Shown one piece after another: positions 22,557 through 34,196 of a stretch of DNA of 64,000 bases. The notes below the pieces were generated by a model. It was not told the DNA's origin. It saw nothing but the letters and a program-made list of their open reading frames with translations, and made no database searches. Each line of letters opens with the position of its first letter. Position 1 is the stretch's first letter. Origin of the DNA: Mortierella alpina (Eukaryota; Mortierellomycota; Mortierellomycetes; Mortierellales; Mortierellaceae). The position numbers were made by a program, and so were the translations under genes. The stretch covers positions 12,501 to 76,500 of the forward strand of contig JANATF010000028.1 of NCBI GenBank assembly GCA_029449245.1. Direction: 5' to 3'.

Positions 22557-22762
22557 GTCCACCAAAAAATATATTAGCATACATATTAGCGTAAAGGTTA
22601 GCATGAATACTTTCTAGGAAGGAGGGGAAAGCGCCCATTCAAAATGTACATTAGCGTGAAGATATTGCAGAAAATAAAAAATGGTCAATGCAGCAAATAC
22701 AAAAAGGAATTTTTTTTGTGCCGTGAAGAAGAAATACTAACAAACTTTTCTTTTTTTTTTTG

Positions 22763-22940
22763 TTTCTTCTTTCTACGAGGCGACTACTAGGTGAGTGAGA
22801 AAGAACAAACGGACTTTTAACAATGAATACTAAACAATTTTTTTTTCTTTCCTTTTTTCTTTTTTTTCTTCTTTGTACGAGGCGACCACTAGGTTAAGTG
22901 AGAAAGAACAAACGGATTTTTGACAATGAATACTAAACAA
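22763..22940 (+). repeat. Two-copy imperfect tandem repeat, unit about 105 bp
   Basis: Two units share TACGAGGCGAC(T/C)ACTAGG, GTGAGAAAGAACAAACGGA and ACAATGAATACTAAACAA, separated by T-rich spacers. There is no coding potential. It lies between the orphan gene and the UCH gene. Confidence 0.7.
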
Positions 22941-23152
22941 CTTTTTTTTCATTCCTCTGATTTGCCTTGCTTTCGTTTATTGACAATAAAGTCTTTTTTC
23001 TCAGTACTAATGAAGTTTTTCTGAACCATGTGAGAAACACCCCCATTTCTAAAGCGGCTTGTTTAAGGGGTGGCAAAAATGATTGCGGAAAATGGACTTG
23101 TCTTTTCTCATCACTTGCAATCACTGTGAAGATGGCAGTATCTCAACTCTGG

Positions 23153-23341
23153 AGAAAGGGCTGCGAATGGACATACAGAAGGCGATCCGTCACAAAAGCT
23201 TGGGAATAGGTACCGATGGCAAAATACCTTTCCACATCAAAAACAAAAGTCTGCGAATGGATACTGATGGCAAAACCATTCAAGATCAAAAAAGCCTGCG
23301 AGTGGATGGTGATGATCATAGCATTCAACATGAAAAGAAAA
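23153..23341 (+). repeat. Four degenerate ~45-bp tandem units upstream of the UCH gene
   Basis: Units of the type AAAAG(T/C)CTGCGA(A/G)TGGAT followed by A(C/T)TGATGGCAAAA are repeated four times. The lengths are near multiples of three, so an open frame runs through them into the UCH gene. Related units (CTGTGTGGATACTGATGGCA; GACTGATGGCAATAC) occur again at 36100-36450. Confidence 0.55.
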
Positions 23342-23457
23342 GACGAGGTCAAAGATACTTGGGCTTGCTAACAGACTTCTTGTTTCTTCGCCATCCGCCT
23401 TCCATCGACTCTCATCCACCTTCCCTTTCTTTTTCCTTTGAACAAAAGCAACTCATT

Positions 23458-25455
23458 ATGTCGGAAGCATCCTCGTACTGGAGAATCTACACGCGGTATA
23501 ACAGAGGGGGTGACCGTATGGTTCGTCAATACCTTGAAAGGCGGTTAAAAGAACAATATCCGAACAACCCTGCGTTGCAACAAGGCATACGGGATATCAT
23601 CAATGAAGTCATTAGGACCGGCCTTGTGGCCGCACCGTCCGTATATGTGGCCCGTATCGGAGCTGTTCTGGAGCAGCATCGCACACCTACCCACCCACAA
23701 GTTCAACCACCCGCTCAGGTTACCGCCACCGAGCTACAGCAATACCTTGCCACAAGTCGGCATGCTCTGCAGTATCGGTTCCTGCAGAACTTGGTTCCAG
23801 CCCTCTCCGGAACCGAGGGGTCTTCAACGCCAGTGACGACCAGTCCTGGCGAGCAGCTTTTGCGAAACGTCTTGGATCTGCTTCAACGAGGTCTGATCCG
23901 GGACGCTGTCACCAACATGTCAGCTACGTGGTCCTATGCCGACAACAAGCTCATCCTCGACCATGGCCGTGAGGTGTTCCTCAACACCGTGCAGGATTTC
24001 GGCCACCGAGCAGAGATCTTTGAGGTCGCGTTGAGATCGCTAAAGGCAGCCGGAGTTCACACCCGAATCCAAAACAAGCTGCAAATGACAGCCGCGCAGC
24101 TCCAGGCAGACCTCCCTCCCGAAGTAAGTCAGCAAGCAATGTGCGAATAATAGGCAAAATCACTCGAGAGTAGCTCATCTACACTCAAACTAACACATCC
24201 CCTCACATTTCCCTCATTCTGCTCATCTTACTTTTCTTCACTCTTTGTCCTCAACAGGCCATGAACGTCCGCAATGCGCCTCTGCCGGTACCAACCACCG
24301 GTGTTGAAGGAGGACGTTGGCGCGAGGCTTACTATGAGCCACGTACGTGGATATCCATCTTCTTCTCTATGATTCTGTGCCCCGCCATCACCTTTTTACT
24401 CCCTATCATTGCTATTCCTGTGTTTTGTCTTTTGTTATTCATCCTGCCGCTGCTTATTGCTAAGAAAGTGCTAGAGTTTTTTCTAAGATGCGCAGAGAGA
24501 ATCCATCAGTAAATATCTTTTTTTTTTCTTCTTCTTCTTCCACCCTTGCTTTCTGAATGATAGAATTGATCAACTTGTGGATGACTTTTGCTGGAGCTCC
24601 CTTCAAGGTCACAGAGATTATCAGACCTTTTGTTGCCACAGATTATTCCCGAACATCTTCTCATGTAGCTTACATCATGTGCTACTGGAATGACCTGGCG
24701 GTGCGCCAAGCCATGGACAAGCTTTACACTTTTGATGGAGCCAGGAAACGACGTCTTCCTTACGGACCTCTGCCGTTGTACCAACTTCAGGTTTGTTGCA
24801 CTCTCAACAGTACTTTTCGGCACCGATTTTTTTTTCTTCCAACATCACCAAAAAATAACCTCTCCCTTTGTCCATATCATGTCTATTTTTTTTTCTTCTT
24901 CTTTCAATAGAACAACGACAGCGCTTGTTGCTCTATATGTCTGATCAACGTTCTTGCGAATCAGTCCACTCAAAATCAAGGACCTCTGTTCCGACCCCTC
25001 ATTGACGTCATCCGTCAAAAGAGCACAACAGTAAGTTTTACTTTCTGTTATATTTTGTTTTTTGGATTTTGGATTTTGGATTTTCCTCATTCTCAACACC
25101 TTTGCACACGGCACTTGCTCGCTCATAAAAAAAACAGACTGAATTTGAATTCGAAGCCATGAAGAACACTACCCTTCATACGCTACATCATTCTGTTCTG
25201 ACCTGGGCAGAGACTGCCGAAACGATCGAGGATGAGGAGGATGGGGACGACAACGACATCGATCCCACTGGCAACCACATCATTGCCATTTTGCCCTACC
25301 AGGGCCGTGTATGGGAGGTTGACAGCCTGGACGAGCAAGGACCACTCTTACTGGGCAATGCAGGAACAAATTGGACAGCCGTCGCGCGTGCTCGCCTGCA
25401 GCAATGGATATTCCACAGCACCCAGGCGGTGGATATTCTTGCCATTTACAAATAG
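23458..25455 (+). CDS. UCH-family deubiquitinase (peptidase C12, UCH37-like core), 471 aa
   Basis: Five exons join in frame: 23458-24123, 24258-24342, 24564-24790, 24911-25030, 25138-25455. Residues 1-222 are a mostly helical extension with no domain I can name. The rest follows the UCH fold: APFKVTEIIRP matches the region after the first strand, VAYIMCYWND matches the strand before the crossover, and the catalytic Cys is in LQNNDSACCSICLINVLAN (Cys codon 24926-24928), with the oxyanion Gln four to six residues before it. The catalytic His is in GNHIIAI and the Asp in WEVDSLD, followed by GPLLLG as in UCH37. All four catalytic residues are present, so it should cleave ubiquitin or a ubiquitin-like adduct. 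It is convergent with the Helitron Rep/helicase gene, 347 bp apart. It may be a host gene or Helitron cargo. Confidence 0.75.
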
Positions 25456-25802
25456 CATCAGCCATTTTTTTTGTATAACACTTTGCTAGTATTTCACCCT
25501 GCCATCCTATGGGCCAATCTTCGGTTATCGCATGGGCTTCGTTTTTGGGACTATGTGGCAGATCACTCATGTTACCCATTTGAATGATTCTATGTTGTCA
25601 GTCTCATTGTACGCATCAAGCCAAGGATCATTTTCATCTGAGCTACTTTTGTGACACCACATAACCTTTGCATACGATTGTTTTTCTTTCTCTGACTTCA
25701 TAATAAAAAAATATCAGACCCACTCAAGGAACATTCAAGGACGTCGCGTCACTTGCTGTAATTATGCGAGAAACTCGTGCCCTGTTTTTATTATATTGTT
25801 TT
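25456..25802. other. Convergent intergenic spacer between UCH and Helitron Rep/helicase
   Basis: 347 bp with no open frame of note. AATAAA at about 25701 may end the UCH transcript. I searched by eye for the Helitron 3' signature (hairpin next to CTRR on the minus strand) and found no convincing one. Confidence 0.5.
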
Positions 25803-28800
25803 TCAAGCAAGACGGTGGCTCAGGTGCGGTGGAGGGAACAATGATGTGAGGTCGCTAGGGGTCTTGATCACATATAGATCCTGCATTCTCCGAACTCTGC
25901 TCATGGCTACATACGCCAAACCTGTACAGAAGAGATTGTCGAGATTCACAATGACGCTGTCTAATGTCAATCCTTGCGTCCGATGAATAGTAAGGGCGTA
26001 CGCCAGCATGATCGGGAACTGGCAGCGTGAGTGGCCTCCTCGACATTGTTCCCTAGTTATGCGCTTGATACCAAACCCTTGTCCAGTTTTCAGACGGATT
26101 CTGACCTCATCAGGACTCCAACCGATGACTGTTGCAGTCGTGCCGTTTACAACACCCTGTGAGGGCGCTACGTTTGCCGTCACCAAGACTTGGGCGCCCT
26201 TCCAAACCACTACTGATCTTGCGAGACCAGTCTCCCGCTCCAAAACGTCCTGCTCCTCTTTGCACGCGTCTCTGCAGGATGAAACGTTATCCAGAGCCCG
26301 AAACAAGCATCGATCCTCTTCTTGCACTTTCTCCAAGTACGCCTGATTGATCTGCATCGCAAACACTCGTCTTGCGCAGAGTATCGTCACTTTGCTGGGG
26401 TCCATTTCCATCTCATGTGCAAAGTAATCGCGCTCTTCCAATACTGCCTTGATAAAATCTTGTTCGTCTGCATTCCTGGGACCTCGGCGAACGATCTGGA
26501 GGAACGTGAAGAATCGATCATCCCCGACTTGGCGGCAAGGCGCTGTCAACCGGATCGATGCGAGTCGCGGGAAGATGCGCGAGTTCCAGAGCCACAGGGA
26601 ACCACCCTCATCTTGCACCGAGTTCTTCATAACAGGTCCAAGCTGCCCGAAATCACCAAAGAGCGCAAGGGGCAGTCCTCCAAATAACAGATTGCTTGAC
26701 CGCACCTTCTGCAGTGCACGATTGATTTGATCGAACGTTGTGGCGGGAATCATTGAATACTCATCCAGAATCAGGTAAGGCTCCTGACCTCTTGAGTAGA
26801 TACAGTGCAGGAACCAGTCCACCTTGAACAAGTTTGGGACAAACTCTTGGTCCGCAGGCGCACCAAAGAAGCGATGTAACGTCCAGCCATCAACATTGCA
26901 TGCAGCAGCACCTGATGGCGCCAGGATCACCGGATGATAATGACCGCCTTCGTGCAACAGCTGGCACAGCTTTCGTAGTACTGTCGACTTTCCGGTACCG
27001 GCTGAGCCGCTCACAATATGCTGGCCTCCAAGTAGCAGGCGCAGGACAGCTTGGCTCTGTTCACCGTTTAGAAGAGGTGCTGGAATAGGAACGGCATCAG
27101 CATCGTCGTCGTCGTCGTCGTCGTCATCGTAGCGTTCCATGTGTTGCATTAACGTAAGAGGCAGCACCGTCTCCATAACAGAAGCAGGCAGCAAGGCTTG
27201 GGCTACTTGGAACAATGTTGGCTGGTTGTACACCTCCAACCATCGATCGCAGTCGTCTCTAGTGGCATGGTTGAGCATCATCAAATGAGCACATGTATCA
27301 TCCAGATTGTCTTGAGGAACAGGCCTGGACCTGATAACACAATGATGTCCCTCTTGATAATTTTTGTACTTGCGCCGCTGAGGACTCGCATCTAGATAGA
27401 CATCTGTATCCTCCAATGGCTCATCGTACGGCGGCTGGTGATATTGGTCATCGTGCCCTCCCGGAAAAACCTGATAGTACTGTCTGTAAAACTCTGGGTA
27501 CGTCAGGCTGTCAAAGACCGCTCCTCGAGGACGGCACAGGTACTTGAGCCAAAGATCCGGACGTGAAATGTCCGTTGATTCAGGAGGAAGGTCTTGCAGT
27601 TGCTGCGTTCTGCGAAGGACCAGTCTTCTCTCAATAGGGAGATGTGTCGGTAAAAACAGGACGTCGTGGCTTTTCCTGGACATGTCGTAGCTCAAGAGGT
27701 CCATCGTGATCTCGTTCAGTGAAGTCCGATGGTAGAAAAAGGGGTCCAAGGGATCGTCGCGGCCATGACCTCTGCTGTCAGTGAGCTCACCTCGTAAAAC
27801 GGTGTTGGCCTTGCTGATGTATTTGCCGATGTAACTAATTGCACGAGGACCGCTGTTGAGCTGTATGTCCATATTTGACTGAGAGAACTTGAGCAAGTTG
27901 GGGTTGTACGCATTAACGTATTCATCGCCCTCGTGTCTTTCCACGACTATCCTTCCTGTCCCTTCATCCATGAAGGTCCGATCCGCTAGTGCCTTGGGAA
28001 AACCGAATCGGCAAGGCGTCGTATCCGAGAATCCACAGTAGGCGGTTACGTGACGATGAATCTGATGGTCGGCGACGAGGCGGGCTAGAACTGGGTCCGA
28101 GGGTACACGAGAACAGCAAACGACCTTGTCGAACAGTTGCTGAGCTTCATCATTGGCTTGAATCAGCTGCTCGGTTGTCTTTCCGGTCCAAAGGAGATAG
28201 TGGACATGCTGGGCTCCTCGCTCCTGAAACTCCGTCACGTAAGCAAAGGCGCGCACCCCACCGAGATCTCTTTCACACCACTTCCTGATGAATGCCCACA
28301 CTCGGTGCCACTCCCGTTGGCTCAATAGACAGAAATACGGGACATCCTCCACAGCCGCGTGCTGATTCGGGAGTGTTGCAAAGCCAGGGCCGGAAAGATC
28401 AATGGACCAAGTACCAAAAATCTGAGGTGTGTCAAACTCCCGACACATGGCCATGATATCCTGCCTTAGAGTTTGCTTGTACGAAATCGATGTTCTGATC
28501 GTATTGGGCAAAACAGTAACCTGCTCCTGATCCAGTCTGTTACCTGTGGACCAGTGAGGAATATATAAAGGATTGTTAGACATCTTTTTTTTTTCATTCT
28601 TTTCAAGGGCACATCGCAGAGTGCATCAATTCTCTCTTACCTCTCAAGACATCCTGCACTTGTGTCCGTCTTCCTTCAGTCCTCGTCTGACATGTTGTCC
28701 GCATACGAAACCCATGATAGCAGTTTTTGTTGACCCAGTCAGATATCAGGGCAATGAACCTGGGATTTCTCGCAAAAGCACGATGAAAGTGGTTCAACCG

Positions 28801-30244
28801 ATATTTTGCATAATCTCGCAGAGTATAAGAATCCAGACCCTGTTGACCTTCCTCCCTCAGAGCCTTTTTGTGATGCCAGAGAGCAAAGGCACCATAACCA
28901 TATGGATACAGCTCTGGAAAGAGCTTTGGCAGCAAGTTGGGATCCTGAAAAGTCACTTGGTTATTGTCCTGATCAATTCCAACGACGATGTTCTCGATTC
29001 CCACATCTGCCGCACGAGGACCAGGGTCCAGGGCTTGTAGAACGTCGGCGGGGAACTGATTCCTTGTTCGGGCTGGATGTCGAGGATCCTGCTCCACTTG
29101 TCCCATCTGTGTCGGTTGCAGCAAGGACTGGTAGTCACGGTACAACTCGTTGTGTTCAATTAGCCACTCCAATGCCAACATTATGCGCTCAACCCTAGCC
29201 GCAGGAACGGTCTGATCTTGTAAAAACGAGTTCATCCCATCATGTTGGCAAAGCCTTTTGCTCGACTGGTACATTGATACACGACCGCTCACATGAGGGA
29301 ACTGGATATTGGCTCCTCCACGCTGTTGAATGTTCACGTGGGCAGTGACCAAACAAATATATGGCAAATCGGACCATGCCAAATCTCTTAATGGACCCGG
29401 AGTGTCGTCTTCTACGAAGACGTTTCCGCCATCATCTCTGTGGCGAAGGGGGTTTGGCCAGTACATATTGATGAAATTGATCTACGTTTTTTTTTTCAAT
29501 TGACCAAATTACCAGCAGTATGTTAAATATAGTGGTTCCAAAAACAACAACAACAACAACAACAACAACCAACAACACTACAGTCGAACATCACTAGCGC
29601 CACATAAGGAACAGCACTTATGCACTTACAAACGCAATGGTAGACGCCTTCAAGTTCATATGACTCTTGCAGGCTGTAAGACGGCCGTTCCTTCTTGTCG
29701 GTTCGACACCGTACTGTCGACAAGGCCACTCAATGACGTCAGCATCCGTGCCGGGTGGAATGTTGAGCGTACAAGCATCCTCCGGCGGCAATAAACGACA
29801 ACAGACAGAACAAAATAGCTCAATCGGTGCGCTGGCCCGTCTTAGACTATTCTCGACAACACCGCGTCTGAGCAATGCCGGTCGTCTGCGAGTTCCACGC
29901 CTTGGTCCCTGACGACCCCAGGCCTCACCGTCGTCATTGCCTTCGTCATCCGTCGAACAAGGTTCTGGTGTTGGTGGCAACGACTCTATAGGTGTACTGG
30001 GCCACGATGGCTCTGGTGTGGGACAATCATCAAAGAGTGATGGTATATCCTGCAAGTTGTATGCGATGTCCCACTCCTCGCAAGAAATGCACTCGACAGG
30101 CTGTTCGGCATAACCATCCTGAGAACATTCTGATGACCCATCACAATACATCTCGGTATCGCAGATCGATGGCTCTGGGGTCGGAGGTGCCGAATGAGTG
30201 GGAGTCCCCATTAAAGAGGGCGACAGCTGTGTGTGCGACGACAT
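25803..30244 (-). CDS. Helitron Rep/helicase (HUH endonuclease + PIF1 helicase), 1,398 aa
   Basis: Three minus-strand exons: 30244-29630, 29481-28641, 28543-25803, with GT-AG introns of 148 and 97 nt and matching phases. Exon 1 carries a Cys/His cluster (FCSVC...CRQYG...CKSH), as in the N-terminal zinc region of Helitron proteins, after an acidic Pro-rich lead. Exon 2 is the Helitron-like N-terminal domain (LPKLFPELYPYGYGAF). Exon 3 has the HUH motif AQHVHYLLW, the two-tyrosine motif YIGKYISK, then a PIF1-type helicase: Walker A GSAGTGKST, Walker B LILDEYSM, LFGDFGQLGPV, and a C-terminal TIHRTQGLTLD...VAMSRVR. The protein nicks, unwinds and transfers one strand in rolling-circle transposition. 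No stop or frameshift is seen, so it could be functional. Confidence 0.92.
25803..30244 (-). mobile_element. Helitron (autonomous type), minimal extent
   Basis: Only the coding core is certain. The 5' end (TC) should lie right of 30244 and the 3' end (hairpin + CTRR) left of 25803. Neither was found. The element may be much larger and include the UCH gene on the left and the AT-hook gene on the right. Confidence 0.8.
29541..29577 (+). repeat. (AAC)n microsatellite inside the first Rep/helicase intron
   Basis: About eight ACA/AAC units in a row; on the coding strand this is a GTT run within the 148-nt intron. Confidence 0.85.
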
Positions 30245-31095
30245 TAATCAAGTCTGAACGGCTGGAAAAAAAAAAAAAGGAATGGCCTCAGCACCTATGC
30301 AAAATCCTATTCTTGGCGACGAAAATGTGCCCACTGCTCATACAATAGCTCATGCGCTGTTGATGACAGTCTTGCTGAAAACGATCTTGAAGAGGATGAA
30401 AGACAATCTACACGAGAAAGTAAGAGAAACACAAACAGGGCCTCCAACATGATGAGCCTTCGAAGCGATGAGCTTTAATTGGTGGCGCAAGAACAAAAAA
30501 CATGAGCTTCAATTGGTGGCACAAGAACAAGAAAAAGGAGCTATGAGCTCTCAACTACTGGTGCATGAAGAAGACATGAGCATGCAAAAAAGATGAGCTT
30601 TTAAATGGTGGCGCAACAAGAAGGCATGTAGATTTAGCGTCCAAGACAACGAGTATTCAAAACGGTGGCACAAAAGCAAGCGATAAGATGAAAGAGTGAA
30701 TACAGTGAGTGTGGCAAGTACCATACCTGATGTGCTATGGATGATGGTCCTGCTGAAGGCACTGGCGAGGACAAAGAAAGATGGGAAGGATGGGAGTAAA
30801 AGAAAGAAAAGACGTACAAAGACAAAACGCAAAGACATTAAATAGAAAACTAGACTTAATAGTACTCAGCCACCAGGGACCCGCCACTATTAAAAGCACC
30901 CTGGAGCCCTGTGGTCCCCCTTACAGCACTTCTTCTCACTTGTCAATCGACCACAACTTCTGATTGGACAATGGAAATAAGTATTGTTGTAGGAAATAAA
31001 TTACGCAAACAATATCTTGCTTTTATTTCGAGACCGCACACACTGTAACCTTATTCATAAGCTACATGCTCTTCAGATTTTGGTCCAAGTTCATT
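30245..31095. other. Spacer between Helitron gene and AT-hook gene, with degenerate tandem repeats
   Basis: No gene is supported. From 30467 to 30626 a motif of the form GATGAGCTT(T/C)AATTGGTGGC followed by GCAAGAACAA is repeated about four times with gaps. This is the upstream side of the Rep/helicase gene, where the Helitron 5' end and promoter would lie. Confidence 0.5.
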
Positions 31096-32126
31096 TCACA
31101 GATCCAGAATCTCAAGCGCCGCAATATCCTCATTTTCCTGTTCCTCCTGACTCTTGTCATCACTCACATCCTTTCGTCCTCTTTTCTGCTTGCGAGGGCG
31201 TCCTCGTTTCCTCTTGTTCGATTCAATGTTCGTAATGTCCTCAAGCACCGTCGGAGGCTTGGGGGTTGTGGGCGTGACATTCTAAATTACACAACAAAGA
31301 ATCAGTACAGAGAGGTCATTCATTCAAAGTAGATTCAGCCCAGGAAATAAATATGATGATTGGAATGACTATGTTTCATGGTCATCTCGCCGCACTTACT
31401 GCTCCTCCTGGTCTTCGTCTTATCAGTGGTTCGTCGTCCGATTCAGAAGACTACAACACGAAAAAAAGGAACCAGATTAAAAGAATACAAAGCCTGATTA
31501 TGGTTTAATGTTCGCTTCATCTTGTACTCCAATTCATTTGATACCTCTGACGGGGAGGCCACGGGCTTTCTTTTTTGTAAAGCCTTTACGACTTTCTCGG
31601 CCGTCTGCAATAAAACAAAAAATCATCCATTGAGTACAAAAGACTTATAAACCAACAAGCCTACAATCGCTTCAATATATTCCAACAAAGCGACTCGTTG
31701 GCCGCATGAAAACTGTACCTTGTCCTTTGCTACTTCTTCTTGCTCATAGACTTTGACAGGAATCGACTCCAGCTCATCGTCCATCTCTTCTGGCTCCTCC
31801 ATTTCGAATGCGTTCACAACCATGCGAGTGCTCAATCCGGCTTGCTCCTTGCCTGCCTTGCTTATCTTGTATAACGAGTTGGTAATAACACCGCTTGCAC
31901 GGAATTCAGTGCCCTTGGGAATTCGCTTGTAGTAGAGGTCCAGGGCCGCCCGATATGCCACATGGCGTGACATGCCCTTCCCCGCAGGGATGGTAATCTT
32001 GGCTCTCTGGGTCTCTTGAGAGACCAAGTAAGTGACGGAGAGAGCCAAAGATCCGTCCGCTTGCTTCTCTGTTGTCTGCAGACGTACAAGGATGTCTTGT
32101 ATCTCGACCTTATTGCTAGTAGCCAT
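31096..32126 (-). CDS. AT-hook DNA-binding protein, 234 aa, four exons
   Basis: Exons on the minus strand: 32126-31719, 31604-31545, 31450-31400, 31281-31096, all joined at phase 0 by good GT-AG introns. The first exon (136 residues) is a compact mixed alpha/beta region that I do not recognise (SLALSVTYLVSQETQRAKIT is its most strand-like part), ending in a Glu-rich stretch. The last exon has KRKRGRPRKQKRGRK, a clear AT-hook (core RGRP) that binds the minor groove of A/T-rich DNA, then a short acidic tail. It lies about 850 bp upstream of, and on the same strand as, the Helitron gene. It could be a Helitron partner, a capture, or a host gene; the sequence does not decide. Confidence 0.7.
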
Positions 32127-32607
32127 CTATGTAACGAAAAGCTATTAATGATCGACCACAAGCTGACAAAAAGTTAAAAATAGCTATGCCGCCACCAAAA
32201 ATAAAGTAATAGTACCCGCCGATCAAAAGCTATGCACGCAATGGTTCATCCATCTACAAACAACTTTGGAATATTGATATCCACCTCGTTGTCCATGTAC
32301 TAGTCCTCAGTTCCCCACCGCCACCATCTTTAACTCAAAAGAATAAAAAAAATTCACCCGATTGAGGCAGTACATGAAAGCTCATCCAGGCCCAAACCCA
32401 TTGTGGCACGCCTCATTATCCCGCCTCTTCACTTTTGTACAGCTCCTACGAATGTCCTCTGGCCTCAGCAAGCCATTTCGTCCCGATCTCTTCATATTGG
32501 TGGCAATGCTTCTCGATCTCTCCAAATTGGTGGCAATGCTTCTCACAACTACAACACCAATGATCTCTGACGATATCCTGACTTAGAGTAACTGAATACC
32601 TTGGATA
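32127..32607. other. Spacer left of the dispersed repeat
   Basis: No gene is seen. A 30-bp unit (GATCTCT(T/C)CA(T/A)ATTGGTGGC...) is duplicated in tandem at about 32488-32547. Confidence 0.5.
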
Positions 32608-32903
32608 GAAGTGGACACAAAGTGGTTGAGATATCTTGGATAGAAACAGAGGCAAAGTGTCTGAATATCTTGGATAGAAGAAACAAAGGCAAAGGAAAGA
32701 AGTGAAAAGTGGAGTCCAAAGGCAGAACTCAAGTATTCTGCGCTGCGCCCTTGAGTGGCAAGCCACACGGGATATAAGCCCTGGATGGAAATACAGTCGA
32801 TAAACTTTTACCAGGAAATAACAGATGCTTGGAAGTACAGTTGATTAGCTTTTAGTAGGAAATAACAAATGCTTGGAAATACAGCTTCACTGATCACAGT
32901 GGC
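32608..32903 (-). repeat. Dispersed repeat, copy 1 (putative SINE body, truncated)
   Basis: About 296 bp matching 36838-37132 at roughly 93-95% by eye. It contains two or three copies of a short unit GAATATCTTGGATAGAA and a duplicated TGCTTGGAAATACAG unit. The match ends at GTGGC (32903), exactly where the minisatellite begins; copy 2 continues there into a tRNA-like head. Confidence 0.8.
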
Positions 32904-34096
32904 AATCGCACCCTTCAACGAGTCAATCGCACCCACCAAGTTGCCCATCGCACCCTTCAACGTGTCAACCGCATCCATCAAGTTGCCCATCGCACCCCTC
33001 AACGTGTCAATCGCACCCATCAAGTTGCCCATCGCACCCTTCAACGTGTCAATCGCACCCATCAAGTTGCCCATCGCACCCTTCAACGTGTCAATCGCAC
33101 CCATCAAGTTGCCCATCGCACCCTTCAACGTGTCAATCGCACCCATCAAGTTGCCCATCGCACCCATCAAGTTGTCAATCGCACCCATCAAGTTGTCAAT
33201 CGCACCCTTCAACGTGTCAATCGCACCCATCAAGTTGTCAATCGCACACATCAAGTTGTTCATCGCACCCACAAGTTGCCCATCGCACCCTTCAACGTGT
33301 CAATCGCACCCATCAAGTTGCCCATCGCACCCATCAAGTTGTCAATCGCACCCGCAAGTTGCCCATCGCACCCTTCAACGTGTCAATCGCACCCACAAGT
33401 TGCCCATCGCACCCTTCAACGTGTCAATCGCACCCATCAAGTTGCCCATCGCACCCATCAAGTTGTCAATCGCACCCGCAAGTTGCCCATCGCACCCTTC
33501 AACGTGTCAATCGCACCCACAAGTTGCCCATCGCACCCCTCAAGTTGTCAATCGCACCCGCAAGTTGCCCATCGCACCCTTCAACGTGTCAATCGCACCC
33601 ATCAAGTTGCCCATCGCACCCTTCAACGTGTCAATCGCACCCATCAAGTTGCCCATCGCACCCATCAAGTTGTCAATCGCACCCGCAAGTTGCCCATCGC
33701 ACCCTTCAACGTGTCAATCGCACCCACAAGTTGCCCATCGCACCCTTCAACGTGTCAATCGCACCCATCAAATTGTCAATCGCACCCACAAGTTGTCAAT
33801 CGCACCCGCAAGTTGCCCATCGCACCCTTCAACGTGTCAATCGCACCCACAAGTTGCCCATCGCACCCCTCAAGTTGTCAATCGCACCCGCAAGTTGCCC
33901 ATCGCACCCTTCAACGTGTCAATCGCACCCATCAAGTTGCCCATCGCACCCTTCAACGTGTCAATCGCACCCATCAAGTTGCCCATCGCACCCATCAAGT
34001 TGTCAATCGCACCCACCAAGTTGCCCATCGCACCCTTCAACGTGTCAATCGCACCCATCAAGTTCATCGCACCCATCAAGTTGTTCATCGCAATCG
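32903..34096 (+). repeat. 20/21-bp minisatellite, about 57 units
   Basis: Units alternate mainly between CCATCGCACCCATCAAGTTG and CAATCGCACCCTTCAACGTGT types, with some 20-bp units (CACCCACAAG or CACCCGCAAG in place of CACCCATCAAG). Higher-order blocks of several units recur from 33270 onward. Because most units are 21 bp, long frames stay open on both strands (for example heptads like SIAPIKL and GAIDTLK), but the 20-bp units shift frame, which argues against a conserved protein. It lies directly upstream of the zinc-finger gene and may act in its promoter or be neutral. Confidence 0.93.
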
Positions 34097-34196
34097 TCAT
34101 CCATCTTGTCCTTCGCCACTTTGAACTCTGCACTCAACAGCTCGTCCACTGATATCGTCCTCTCTACTGGCACCCGAGCCGTTCATCCAGAAGACA

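Noticed and set aside
25456-25802. Helitron 3' terminus (hairpin + CTRR)
   Set aside because: No convincing hairpin beside the signature was found by eye.
28584-28640. 57-nt intron ending just before ATG 28583 in Rep/helicase
   Set aside because: Phase does not match and gives an early stop; the acceptor at 28544 keeps frame.
32903-34096. CRISPR-like array
   Set aside because: Units are contiguous with no unique spacers, variants recur in blocks, and the DNA is eukaryotic; it is a minisatellite.
32869-34152. 427-residue repeat protein gene
   Set aside because: The frame stays open only because most units are 21 bp; interspersed 20-bp units shift frames and both strands are open, so there is no sign of coding selection.
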